From positions 1 to 47,660 of the forward strand of contig NZ_PJRS01000048.1 in assembly GCF_002858925.1 (NCBI RefSeq): a stretch of 47,660 nucleotides of DNA, written 5' to 3'. Under the pieces are notes generated by a model. The model worked only from the letters and a program-made list of their open reading frames with translations, searched no databases and was not told the origin of the DNA. The stretch comes from Caulobacter zeae. GTDB taxonomy: Bacteria; Pseudomonadota; Alphaproteobacteria; Caulobacterales; Caulobacteraceae. A program made the position numbers and the translations under genes. Numbering within the stretch: the stretch's first letter is position 1; every line of letters begins with the position of its first letter. Of the stretch, positions 15,492 through 22,949 are shown one piece after another.

Positions 15492-17147
15492 GTGTCGGTC
15501 CTGCCGATTGGAGCCGTCGTCCCGAACCTCGCCTCGGTGCAGCCGACGGCGACGATCGCGCCCGCCGGTCCGCAGGGCGGCCAGACCGGGCAGTCCGGTC
15601 TGCCGCCGCCGGCCATGCTGGCGCAGATGGCCATGGCCGAGGCGACCGAGGCGTTGGGCAAGATCGTCGCCCAGCCCGGCGCCGCGCCGCAAACCCCCGA
15701 CACTGTCGAGAGCCTGCTGAAGGGCGGGGCTACGGGTCAGGCGCGCGAGATCCTGCTCGCGAGCTCGACCGTTCAGGCCAGGGTGGTTTCCGACATGGTC
15801 GGTCGCGCCGCGCCGGCCCAGGGCGGCATGGCCCCGCTGCTGGCCGACCTTGAGCGCGTCTCGACCTCATCCCAGGCGCCAGTCCTGGTGCGCCAGGCCG
15901 CCGCCAACATGCTGGCCCTGCGATCGCCCATCGACGGGGCGGTGACCGCCGGCGAAATCCGCCAGGCCTTCGGTCGCTCGGGCCTGTTCATGGAAAGCCG
16001 TCTGGCCGAAGAGGCGCCCGCGCCGGGCGCCGCGCCGCTTGCCGCCAAGGACCTGAAGGCGGCCATGCTGGTGCTGCGGGCCGCCGTGGCCAGCTGGAGC
16101 GCCCAGACCGGTCCGGCGGCGCCGGCGGCTGCATCAACGCCGTCGACGCCCTCGCAGACCGCTGGGGCGGCTCCGCAACAGGTTCCGATGCAGCAGGGGG
16201 CGGTTTCGGCCCCGCTGGTCCAGCAGGCTTCGCCTCAACTCGCCGCGTCGATTGCGGCTCCGCTTCCAACCACGACCCAGGCGCCGCCGCCGCCGCTGGC
16301 CGCCGCCGCACCCGAAGTCGAAGCGCCGCCGCCCGCCGCGGCCGCGCCAGTCCCGATGGACGACGCAGGGCCCGAGTCGCCGGTCGCCCGCTTCCTGGCC
16401 GCCGTGGCGCCGCCGCCGGCGCCGCGACAGGCGGCCCAGCCCGCTGCGGCGCTGCTGGTCCTGGCGCAGGAAGCCGCCGCTGGTTTCGAGGAAGCCCCGG
16501 TCGTCCGCCAACCGGCCACGACCCTGGTTCCGCTCGTCCCACCGCCTGGCAAGGGGCCGCCGCCGCCGTTCGCGGGCGGGCCCGTGGTCGCACAGCCGGC
16601 GGCTGCCTCCACCCTGGCGCCCGACGCTCATCCGGCCCTGGTCGCCCAGCAGCTCTCGAAGGGCGTCGACGCCGCTCTGGCGCGTCAGGAACTTCTGCAG
16701 GCCGCCTCGCTGCCCGAGCGCGCCGACGTCGCGCGCCCAGCCGACAGCCGCCTGGTCGACGACAAGCCTGGCCCGCGCTGGGTGTTCGACGTGCCCTTCG
16801 CCACGCCGCAGGGCTCGGCCGTGGCGCAGTTCGAGATCAGCCGCGACGGCGGCGGAGGCGGGGCTGCCGGCGGCGTCGCCGAGGCCCGCACCTGGAAGGT
16901 TCGCTTCTCGCTCGACGTCGAGCCCATGGGCCGCATCGACGCCCAGCTGGCCCTGACCGGCGAGCGGGCCCGCGTCTCCCTCTGGGCCGAGCGTCCCGAA
17001 GCCATGGCCCGCCTGCGCGGCGGCGAGGAGATGCTGAACGCCGCCCTGCGCGAAGCCGCCCTGGAGCCTGAGGTGGCCTTCCACGCTGCCGCGCCGCCGC
17101 CTGCGCCGCTGGCCGCGCCCGGCCGCTTCCTGGACCAGGCCACATGA
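15492..17147 (+). CDS. FliK-like protein (flagellar hook-length control C-terminal domain)
   Basis: The product has 551 residues from GTG 15492, with GGAG seven bases upstream; GTG 15462 is an alternative. The first 200 residues are Ala/Gln-rich with some helical stretches. About residues 210-400 are a low-complexity Pro/Ala linker. From about residue 425 the sequence WVFDVPFATPQG, WKVRFSLDVEPMGRIDAQLAL, ARVSLWAERPEAMARL and LNAALREAALEPEVAF matches the FliK C-terminal (Flg_hook) pattern of LxPxxLGxIxVxL and LrxaLxxaGL. FliK measures hook length and switches export specificity through FlhB. The next gene, overlapping by four bases, resembles the FlhB C-terminus. No other flagellar gene is in view, so it may act outside hook control. 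Confidence 0.75.
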   Translation: MSVLPIGAVVPNLASVQPTATIAPAGPQGGQTGQSGLPPPAMLAQMAMAEATEALGKIVAQPGAAPQTPDTVESLLKGGATGQAREILLASSTVQARVVSDMVGRAAPAQGGMAPLLADLERVSTSSQAPVLVRQAAANMLALRSPIDGAVTAGEIRQAFGRSGLFMESRLAEEAPAPGAAPLAAKDLKAAMLVLRAAVASWSAQTGPAAPAAASTPSTPSQTAGAAPQQVPMQQGAVSAPLVQQASPQLAASIAAPLPTTTQAPPPPLAAAAPEVEAPPPAAAAPVPMDDAGPESPVARFLAAVAPPPAPRQAAQPAAALLVLAQEAAAGFEEAPVVRQPATTLVPLVPPPGKGPPPPFAGGPVVAQPAAASTLAPDAHPALVAQQLSKGVDAALARQELLQAASLPERADVARPADSRLVDDKPGPRWVFDVPFATPQGSAVAQFEISRDGGGGGAAGGVAEARTWKVRFSLDVEPMGRIDAQLALTGERARVSLWAERPEAMARLRGGEEMLNAALREAALEPEVAFHAAAPPPAPLAAPGRFLDQAT

Positions 17148-17407
17148 CCCGCGTCTCCGGCCCCCGCATCGCCGTCGCCCTGCGCTACGACGAGCCGAAC
17201 GCTCCGCGCGTAGTCGCCAGCGGCCGTGGCTGGGTGGGCGACAAGATCGTCGAGACTGCCCGCGAGCACGGCGTGCCGCTGGAGGAGAACCCGGCGCTGG
17301 CCCAGGCCCTGTCGACCATCCCGATGGAGGAGGAGATTCCCGAGGCGCTCTACGTCGCCGTCGCCGAGATCCTGGGCTTCATCCTGCGCTCGGCCAATCG
17401 TAACTGA
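17144..17407 (+). CDS. FlhB C-terminal-domain-like protein (type III export switch fragment homologue)
   Basis: The 87-residue protein aligns by eye with the cytoplasmic C-terminal domain of FlhB: IAVALRYDE, APRVVASGRG, IVETAREHGVPLEENPALAQAL, and then EEIPEALYVAVAEILGFI. Full FlhB has four membrane helices and an autocleaving NPTH. Here there are no helices, and the NPTH position reads SGPR, so self-cleavage is not expected. The protein thus starts about where the cleaved FlhB fragment would start. Free-standing homologues are known (FhlB/FlhX in epsilonproteobacteria, YlqH in Bacillus, which is paired with the FliK-like YlqG). The ATG overlaps the upstream gene by four bases, so the two are probably co-translated. 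Confidence 0.8.
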   Translation: MTRVSGPRIAVALRYDEPNAPRVVASGRGWVGDKIVETAREHGVPLEENPALAQALSTIPMEEEIPEALYVAVAEILGFILRSANRN

Positions 17408-17486
17408 CACCAAGAAAGTTACGGTAGGGGGCTGGGTCTCGCCAGCGCGGCGCCTATATCGGCCTGGACCCCTTCCAGGAGCTTCC

Positions 17487-18191
17487 ATGACCGACCTCTC
17501 GGCCTTCCCGATCGCCAGCCGCTGGCCCGCCGCTCATCCCGACCGCATCCAGCTCTATTCGCTGCCCACGCCCAACGGCGTGAAGGTGTCGATCATGCTG
17601 GAAGAGGTGGGCCTGCCGTACGAGCCCCACCTGATCGATATCGGCAAGAACGAGACTTGGACCCCGGAATTCCTCAGCCTCAACCCCAACGGCAAGATCC
17701 CGGCGATCATCGATCCTAATGGTCCCGGTGGAAAGCCGTTCGGCCTGTTCGAGAGCGGCGCGATCCTGGTCTACCTGGCCGAGAAGACCGGCAAGCTGCT
17801 GCCTGCCGATCCGGCCGCGCGCTACGAGACCCTGCAGTGGGTGTTCTTCCAGATGGCCGCCGTCGGCCCGATGTTCGGCCAGCTGGGCTTCTTCCACAAG
17901 TTCGCCGGCCGCGAGTACGAGGACAAGCGTCCGCTGGAGCGCTATCGCGCCGAGAGCCAGCGCCTGCTGGGCGTGCTGGAGACCCGCCTGGAGGGCCGCG
18001 ACTGGCTGATGGGCGACGAATACACCATCGCCGATGTCGCCACCCTGGGCTGGGTGCGCAACCTCGTCGGCTTCTACGAGGCGGCCGACCTCGTCGACTT
18101 CAAGAGCCTGAAGAACGTGCCGGCCTGGCTGGAGCGGGGTCTGGCCCGTCCGGCCGTGCAGTGCGGCCTGAACATCCCGGCGCGCAGCTGA
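17487..18191 (+). CDS. Glutathione S-transferase family protein, Nu-class (YfcG/YghU)-like
   Basis: The 234-residue cytosolic protein has a thioredoxin-fold N-terminal domain (about 20-105) and an all-helical C-terminal domain. The segments SLPTPNGVKVSIMLEEVGLPYEP, LSLNPNGKIPAIIDPNGPGG and LFESGAILVYLAEKTGKLL closely resemble E. coli YfcG and YghU. Those use a TPNG threonine/asparagine rather than Tyr/Ser/Cys and act as glutathione-dependent disulfide reductases. The physiological substrate is not deducible. The ATG at 17487 has AGGAG six bases upstream. It lies 79 bases after the FlhB-like gene and is probably a separate unit. A GC hairpin follows at 18200-18229. Confidence 0.88.
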   Translation: MTDLSAFPIASRWPAAHPDRIQLYSLPTPNGVKVSIMLEEVGLPYEPHLIDIGKNETWTPEFLSLNPNGKIPAIIDPNGPGGKPFGLFESGAILVYLAEKTGKLLPADPAARYETLQWVFFQMAAVGPMFGQLGFFHKFAGREYEDKRPLERYRAESQRLLGVLETRLEGRDWLMGDEYTIADVATLGWVRNLVGFYEAADLVDFKSLKNVPAWLERGLARPAVQCGLNIPARS

Positions 18192-18199
18192 TCCTGCAA

Positions 18200-18229
18200 C
18201 GGAGCGGGCGGCGACAGCCGCTCGCTCCG
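18200..18229 (+). terminator. Hairpin after the GST gene
   Basis: CGGAGCG (18200-18206) pairs with CGCTCCG (18223-18229), with GGCGGC/GCCGCT extending the stem inside. There is no T-run. It is a weak terminator or 3'-end structure between the GST gene and thpR. Confidence 0.4.
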
Positions 18230-18269
18230 GCGCCATAAGCAGGCCACCTCTCATCGGCGGTCGATTCTG

Positions 18270-18839
18270 ATGTCGCTCTTTCCCGAACTCGACGGTCCGC
18301 CGTCCGACCGCCTGTTCTTCGGGATCTTCCCTGAGGCTCCCGTGGCCGAGGCCATCGCCGGTCGGGCTCGTGACCTGAAGGGGCGCCTGGGCCTTTCGGG
18401 CGCGCCGCTGACGCCCGACCGGTTCCATGTCACCCTGCACCATATCGGCGACTATGCCGGCCTGCCGCGCGGCATCGTCGCCCAGGCGCTGGAAGCCGGC
18501 GAGGCGGCGGGCGCCGCCGCGCCGTTCGAAGTAAGCTTCGACAAGGCCGCCAGCTTCAATAACCGCGGCAACAACCCGTTCGTCCTACAGGGCGGGGAGG
18601 GGCTTTCCAGCCTTCATGCCTTCCAGAAGACCCTGGGCCTTTCGATGGCGCACGCAGGCCTGGGCAAGCAGGTGGCCAAGCAGTTCAATCCGCACGTGAC
18701 GCTGCTCTACGACCGCGCCCTGGCGCCCGAGGCAGCGGTCGAGCCCGTGTCCTGGACCGTATCGGAGTTCGTGCTGATCCACAGCCTGCTGGGCCAGACC
18801 CGCCACATCGTGCTCGGGCGCTGGCCCCTTAAAGGGTGA
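18270..18839 (+). CDS. thpR: RNA 2',3'-cyclic phosphodiesterase (2H family)
   Basis: The 189-residue protein carries the two HxTx motifs of the 2H phosphoesterase superfamily, RFHVTLHHIG with H53 and FNPHVTLLYD with H142. It also has the family opening DRLFFGIFPEAPVAEAI. ThpR/LigT enzymes hydrolyse 2',3'-cyclic phosphate ends of RNA to 2'-phosphomonoesters; the physiological target is uncertain. Its length is typical (about 175-190). The stop is one base before the convergent end of the small gene on the other strand. Confidence 0.9.
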   Translation: MSLFPELDGPPSDRLFFGIFPEAPVAEAIAGRARDLKGRLGLSGAPLTPDRFHVTLHHIGDYAGLPRGIVAQALEAGEAAGAAAPFEVSFDKAASFNNRGNNPFVLQGGEGLSSLHAFQKTLGLSMAHAGLGKQVAKQFNPHVTLLYDRALAPEAAVEPVSWTVSEFVLIHSLLGQTRHIVLGRWPLKG

Positions 18840-18840
18840 T

Positions 18841-19035
18841 CTAGCGATCCTGCACGTTGCCCGAATGGGTCGTGTTCTGGCGCAGGTTCCCGTGCCGGCC
18901 CTGTTCGGACAGGTTGACGTCCGCGTTGCCGGGATCGGGCGATTGGAGGCCCTCGCGGCTGGCGTGGCCCTCGATGTCAGGCTTCTGGCCCTTGAAGGCG
19001 CGCTGTTCGGGCGGGATGGGCGGGGCCTTGGACAT
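18841..19035 (-). CDS. Small hydrophilic protein of unknown function (64 aa)
   Basis: I do not recognise a family. The 64-residue product begins MSKAPPIPPEQRAFKGQ and is rich in Gly, Asn, Gln, Arg and Pro with no hydrophobic segment, so it is probably disordered. The start at 19035 is chosen because AGGAGG lies directly upstream (AGGAGGAAACC-ATG on the minus strand), the best ribosome-binding site in this part of the window. The frame is open for another 51 codons upstream, but with no comparable site. It is convergent with thpR, one base away. Residues ending in LRQNTTHSGNVQD give a polar C-terminus. Strong translation signals support a real, probably well-expressed gene. Confidence 0.7.
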   Translation of the reverse strand: MSKAPPIPPEQRAFKGQKPDIEGHASREGLQSPDPGNADVNLSEQGRHGNLRQNTTHSGNVQDR

Positions 19036-19106
19036 GGTTTCCTCCTTCTGTCTGTCGGAGGAAAACCGTTGGGACGGCGGGGCCGTTCCTAGCGCCAAGC
19101 TCGCTG

Positions 19107-19553
19107 TCAGGCCGCCGGCGGCGCCGGTCGCGAGACCACGAAGGCCGCGCAACCCGCCATGATCGCGCCGACCAGCAGGCCCAGCCACAGCTTGGGCCGG
19201 GCGGCGAGCAGGAACACGGCCATGCCGCCGGCCATGCCCAGGCAGGCGAACACCTTGGCCTTGCGCGGGATCGCGCCATTGGCTCGCCAGGCGCGGACCG
19301 AGGGGCCGAAGCGTGGGTGGTTGAGCAGCCAGGCCTCGAGTTTCGGCGAGGAGCGCCCAAAGCAGCCGGCGGCCAGGATCAGGAAGATCGTCGTGGGCAT
19401 CAGCGGCAGGAAGGCGCCGATGATCCCGAGCGCAGTGAACGCCAGGCCCGCGATCAGGTAGCCGGTCCGCACGCCTCGCGAGGTCGGCAGAGCCGGCGCC
19501 TCCGGGGCGTCCAGTTCCAGGGCCGGCGGTTCAGCCGAAGGCGGCGTCGACAT
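19107..19553 (-). CDS. DUF454 (YbaN-family) inner membrane protein
   Basis: The 148-residue protein has a polar Pro/Glu-rich N-terminus of about 30 residues. Three to four hydrophobic helices follow: TGYLIAGLAFTALGIIGAFLPLMPTTIFLILAAGC, then two near the C-terminus. The diagnostic segment is GAFLPLMPTTIFLILAAGCFGRSSPKLEAWLLNHPRFG, read in parts, which matches YbaN/DUF454. The function is unknown; homologues often neighbour heme or iron genes. The start at 19553 lies 23 bases inside the 3' end of the heme oxygenase gene, so it is translated from the same message, and its role may be linked to heme or iron. Confidence 0.85.
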   Translation of the reverse strand: MSTPPSAEPPALELDAPEAPALPTSRGVRTGYLIAGLAFTALGIIGAFLPLMPTTIFLILAAGCFGRSSPKLEAWLLNHPRFGPSVRAWRANGAIPRKAKVFACLGMAGGMAVFLLAARPKLWLGLLVGAIMAGCAAFVVSRPAPPAA

Positions 19554-20130
19554 AGGCCTGTACCCGTGAGAAGGCGGCTTGCGCGCCCGCGATGGCGCGC
19601 GCTTCGCCCGCTTCGTCCAGTCCGGCCGCGTCGAGGGCGGCGGTGAACTGCCGCCAATGGGCGGCGCGACCGTCAGGATGGCCCGCAAGGTGGCGCGCGC
19701 CGAGGTTTTCGTCGAGCCCCAGCTTGGCCGCGGCCTTGAACAGGAAGGCTGCGCCCAGGTTCGAGCCCTCGGCCACGTAGAGCCAGCCCAGGGCGGTGGC
19801 GAGGTCGGGCTCGCTGTCGGCCGTGAAGGCCGGCGGCGGCAGGTCGGCCAGGGCGGGAAGGCCAAGGTCCGCCCGGTCGGCGGCGATCTGCGCCAGGCGC
19901 CGGCGACCGTCGAGGTCGGGCAGGCGCTGGGCCAGTTCCGGACGCTGGTAGAGGCCGTCGATGTCCCGGTGGAACCGATACTGCACCTCGAGGAAACGCC
20001 CGTAGCGCTCGCGGTCGGCGAAGGGGCGGCCGGCCATGATGCTTTTGTCGAGCCGATCGTGGGTCGCCTCCGTTCCGGCCTTCAGCCGCTTGGCGAGGGA
20101 CGGGGCTTGGGCGAGAGCGAGATCGGTCAT
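19531..20130 (-). CDS. Biliverdin-producing heme oxygenase
   Basis: The 199-residue helical protein opens heme to biliverdin, CO and iron, either to obtain iron or to make a chromophore. H24 in GTEATHDRLDKSI is the expected proximal heme ligand, and the distal helix LGWLYVAEGSNLGAAFLFK carries the flexible glycine region in place of the usual GxxxGG. Its length matches bacterial HmuO/HemO/BphO (about 190-215). No phytochrome or hemin-uptake gene lies beside it; the only coupled partner is DUF454. No Fur-type box was obvious in the 130 bases upstream, although the short spacing to the divergent ArsC-like gene implies a shared regulatory region. Confidence 0.9.
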   Translation of the reverse strand: MTDLALAQAPSLAKRLKAGTEATHDRLDKSIMAGRPFADRERYGRFLEVQYRFHRDIDGLYQRPELAQRLPDLDGRRRLAQIAADRADLGLPALADLPPPAFTADSEPDLATALGWLYVAEGSNLGAAFLFKAAAKLGLDENLGARHLAGHPDGRAAHWRQFTAALDAAGLDEAGEARAIAGAQAAFSRVQAYVDAAFG

Positions 20131-20260
20131 GGGGCTAATGTTGTCCTGTCGCGAGTGAGACGCAACTGCTCCAGGTCAAATCCGGACCGCGTCCGATGTG
20201 AAAATGCTAATCGGATGGGGAAGGGGCCGACTCGCGGCCGAAAGTTCTGGAGCGCGCCCG

Positions 20261-20608
20261 GTGACGGTGACGATCTACGGCATCAAGGCCTGCGACACGA
20301 TGAAGAAGGCCCGCACCTGGCTCGACGAGCACGGCGTGGCCTATGCCTTCCATGACTACAAGACCTCGGGCGCGGTTCGCGCCGACGTCGAGCGCTGGGT
20401 CGAGGCGCTGGGCTGGGAGACGGTGCTCAACCGCGCCGGCACGACCTTCCGCAAGCTGCCCGACGCCGACAAGACCGGGATCGACGCCAAGAAGGCCGTC
20501 GAGCTGATGCTGGCCCAGCCTTCGATGATCAAGCGGCCGATGCTGGACGTCGACGGCAAGTTGCTGGCGGGCTTCAAACCCGATCAGTATACGGCCATTC
20601 TCGCCTGA
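20261..20608 (+). CDS. ArsC/Spx-family (YffB-like) protein
   Basis: The 115-residue thioredoxin-fold protein opens TVTIYGIKACDTMKKARTWLDEHGV, with a single active-site Cys at residue 11. It ends with KRPMLDVDGKLLAGFKPDQY, the pattern of YffB/ArsC-like proteins. YffB binds glutathione and is proposed to be a glutathione-dependent thiol reductase; true arsenate reductases carry an RxxR-type set of arginines that is not clear here. No ars operon surrounds it, so arsenate reduction is unlikely to be its main job. The GTG at 20261 fits the family N-terminus; the open frame to 20198 is not supported. Confidence 0.85.
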   Translation: MTVTIYGIKACDTMKKARTWLDEHGVAYAFHDYKTSGAVRADVERWVEALGWETVLNRAGTTFRKLPDADKTGIDAKKAVELMLAQPSMIKRPMLDVDGKLLAGFKPDQYTAILA

Positions 20609-20724
20609 CGAGCGCACGCCGCTTGCGCGATTGACGCGAGTTGGCGAACTTTGGGGCGACAAGCGCCGCGTCCAGCGGCTAAGTCTAGGGGAAACAGCCG
20701 GTTCGTCCGGCGGCAGGGCATTGA

Positions 20725-21402
20725 GTGGGCGTGACTTCGGGGCTTCCCTACGATCTGGCGATCTTTGATTTCGACGGCACGCTGGCCGACAGCGGCGCCG
20801 TGGTGCTGAAGCTCGTCAACCCGATGGCCAGGATGTACGGCTTCAAGAGCGTCACCGACGAGGAAGTCGAGATGCTGCGCGGCCGCCCCAATCGCGAGAT
20901 CATCAAGTATCTGGGCGTATCGGCCTGGAAGATCCCGATCATCGCCGCCCACGGCAAGAAGCTGATGGCCGCCGAGATCGGTTCGATCGGGCTGTTCCCG
21001 GGCGTTCCGGACATGCTGAAGGCCCTGTCGGCAGGCGGCGTGCGCCTGGCCGTGGTCAGCTCCAACAGCGAGGCGACGATTCGCACCGTGCTGGGGCCGG
21101 ACCTGGCCAAGCTGATCGACTATTACGGCTGCGGCGCTTCGCTGTTCGGCAAGGCCAAGAAGTTCACCAAGGTCATCAAGACCGCCCGGGTGAAGCCGGG
21201 CCGGGTGATCTCGATCGGCGACGAGACCCGCGACATCGACGCGGCCAACGCGCTGGGGCTGGCGTCCGGCGCGGTGACCTGGGGCTATGCGACCCGCCAG
21301 CTGCTGGTCGACCACGCGCCGACCGTGCTGCTTGATGCGATGGACGACATCGTCTCGCGCCTGACCCTGCGCGCCGACGCGCCGGCCGTCGCCACGGCCT
21401 GA
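20725..21402 (+). CDS. HAD-superfamily hydrolase (phosphoglycolate phosphatase-like)
   Basis: The 225-residue protein has the four HAD motifs: FDFDGTLADS (nucleophile D15, acid D17), VVSSNSE, the Lys in FGKAKKFTKVIK, and ISIGDETRDIDAA. The cap is helical, as in the Gph/PpaX type. Substrate prediction from sequence alone is unsafe; phosphoglycolate phosphatase is one possibility. The chosen start is GTG 20725, with GGCAGGG upstream; GTG 20731 is possible too. It is preceded by 116 bases without a convincing promoter and stands alone. Confidence 0.85.
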   Translation: MGVTSGLPYDLAIFDFDGTLADSGAVVLKLVNPMARMYGFKSVTDEEVEMLRGRPNREIIKYLGVSAWKIPIIAAHGKKLMAAEIGSIGLFPGVPDMLKALSAGGVRLAVVSSNSEATIRTVLGPDLAKLIDYYGCGASLFGKAKKFTKVIKTARVKPGRVISIGDETRDIDAANALGLASGAVTWGYATRQLLVDHAPTVLLDAMDDIVSRLTLRADAPAVATA

Positions 21403-21517
21403 TCCGCCTTACGAAAGTTTCATCTCGGCGGGCGCCTCCAAACGGCGCCGTCAAAGTCTCTTCCCTGTACGAGACGAAAGCGACAGGCTCTCGTCGGACT
21501 TTCGAGGGGAACGAGTC

Positions 21518-21913
21518 ATGGAAGACATTCTGGTCCCGCTGGGCTTTTTCGCGATGATCGCCGCCATCGTGTTGGTGCCCACGTGGCTGAAGGCCCGCAA
21601 CAAGCAGGAAATGCAGGCCACGGTCCGCACCGCGATCGAGAAGGGGCAGGCCCTGCCGCCCGAACTGGTCGACGCGATGACCAAGGACATCAAGCCGCCG
21701 AAGGAATCGTCGTCGGTGCGCGACATCCGCGCCGGCGTGATCCTGATCGCCATCGGCGCCGGCCTGGCCGTCATGGGCCTGATCCTGGGCCAGCGTCACG
21801 ACGAGGCCTTCCACCCGCTGCTCGGCGCGGCCGCCATCCCCGCCCTGATCGGTATCGCCTACGTGGTTCTCAGCTTCTTCAACCCCAACAAGGGTTACCG
21901 GCCGGACGCCTGA
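21518..21913 (+). CDS. DUF6249-type membrane protein
   Basis: The 131-residue protein has an N-terminal helix (LVPLGFFAMIAAIVLVPTWLKAR), a charged segment with ALPPELVDAMTKDIKPPK (about 40-60), and two more hydrophobic helices ending in a short cytoplasmic or periplasmic tail. The TVRTAIEKGQALPPELV stretch is the family mark. The function is unknown. It starts a three-gene set with an ECF sigma factor 33 bases downstream and then another membrane protein, so it may be a sensor or modulator for that sigma factor. AGGGGAACGAG just before the ATG is a good ribosome-binding site. The 115 bases upstream have a GGCGCC inverted repeat (21431-21449). Confidence 0.75.
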   Translation: MEDILVPLGFFAMIAAIVLVPTWLKARNKQEMQATVRTAIEKGQALPPELVDAMTKDIKPPKESSSVRDIRAGVILIAIGAGLAVMGLILGQRHDEAFHPLLGAAAIPALIGIAYVVLSFFNPNKGYRPDA

Positions 21914-21946
21914 CGCAGGCGCTTGGGGGACGAGGGGACTTTCATC

Positions 21947-22522
21947 ATGGGCATCGAACGCCCACCCACCACCGGTCACGACGTCGAGCTGGCGGCCCTG
22001 GCCGCCACCGGCGATCGCCGGGCCTACGGGGAGCTCGTGCGCAGGCACGGCTCGTCCGTGCGGGGCCTGCTGCGTCGCCTGGGGGCGGACCCGGCCACCG
22101 CCGACGACGTCGCCCAGGACGCGTTCCTGGTCGGCTTCGAGCAGATCGCCGACTATCGCGGCGAGGGGGCCTTCGGCGGCTGGATCAAGAAGACCGCCGC
22201 GCGGCTCTATCTGCGCAAGGTCAAGCGCGACGCACGCCTGATCTTCTCGGACGCCGCGCCGGAGGAAGCGCCGCCGCCTGTCTCGGGCGACACGCCGGGC
22301 GATCGGCTCGATCTCGACGAGGCGCTGAAGGGGCTTTCGCGCGGCGAGCGCCTGTGCGTTTCGCTCTGCTACGGCGCGGATTGGTCACATGCGGAGGCTG
22401 CTGAGGCCTTGAACATCCCGATCGGCACGGTCAAATCCCATGTCAAACGTGGTCTGGATAAACTCAGGGCCAAGCTGGCCCCGAACGCGGACGTTTCGGC
22501 GCGGAGGGAAGGTCATGGTTGA
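21947..22522 (+). CDS. ECF-type RNA polymerase sigma factor
   Basis: The 191-residue protein has sigma region 2 (about 15-85: AYGELVRRHGSSVRGLLRRLGADPATADDVAQDAFLVGFE, in parts, and then FGGWIKKTAARLYLRKVKRD). A short linker with APEEAPPPVSGDTPGD follows, then region 4 (about 120-180: GLSRGERLCVSLCYGADWSHAEAAEALNIPIGTVKSHVKRGLDKL). Missing regions 1 and 3 mark it as ECF. The start at 21947 has AGGGGAC upstream. The stop overlaps the next gene by eight bases, as expected for a sigma/anti-sigma pair. The target promoter is unknown. Confidence 0.93.
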   Translation: MGIERPPTTGHDVELAALAATGDRRAYGELVRRHGSSVRGLLRRLGADPATADDVAQDAFLVGFEQIADYRGEGAFGGWIKKTAARLYLRKVKRDARLIFSDAAPEEAPPPVSGDTPGDRLDLDEALKGLSRGERLCVSLCYGADWSHAEAAEALNIPIGTVKSHVKRGLDKLRAKLAPNADVSARREGHG

Positions 22523-22895
22523 TCGCGACTTCGATGCGCAGCTCTCACGGCTGTTCGCCGACCCGCCGGCGTTGCCCGACGCCGAGGCCTTCCACGCGCG
22601 GGTCGAGCGCCGACTGGATCGGGGCTGGGCGCTGCGTCGCCTGGCGATCGGGGCGGCCGGCGGCGTCGCCGGGCTGATCGCGGTCGGGCAACTGATCGCC
22701 AGCCGTTTCGCCACCGACCTGCGGGCCGCGTCCAGCGAGGGGGTGTCGACGGTGGATCTGGGCGTCGACAAGGTCATGGACCAGGTGAATCAGTTCGTCG
22801 CCACGCCGGCCAGCGTAGAAACCCTTTGGCTCGGCGCCGCTCTTGCGGCTATCGCTCTGGCCTTCGCCGTCACCCGACTGGTCGAAGAGTTCTAA
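22515..22895 (+). CDS. Membrane protein, putative anti-sigma factor
   Basis: The 126-residue product has a soluble N-terminal part (about 1-35: LSRLFADPPALPDAEAFHARVERRLDRG), one hydrophobic helix (about 38-58), a polar loop, and a second helix near the C-terminus (TLWLGAALAAIALAFAVTRLVEEF). Its position immediately after, and overlapping, an ECF sigma gene, together with a cytoplasmic head and membrane helix, suggests an anti-sigma factor. It has no HxxxCxxC zinc motif and no clear ASD sequence, so this is an inference from context. GGAGGGAAGG lies just before the ATG. Confidence 0.65.
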   Translation: MVDRDFDAQLSRLFADPPALPDAEAFHARVERRLDRGWALRRLAIGAAGGVAGLIAVGQLIASRFATDLRAASSEGVSTVDLGVDKVMDQVNQFVATPASVETLWLGAALAAIALAFAVTRLVEEF

Positions 22896-22949
22896 TCCGG
22901 AGGCGGCCCCGCCGCGCTCCGGGCGTCCGCAATAGAGCCGGAGCGAAGC

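Noticed and set aside
20261..20608. Arsenate reductase (arsC) as the function
   Set aside because: The fold and Cys fit, but there is no ars context and the arginine set of true ArsC is not evident; a YffB-like role is the safer call.
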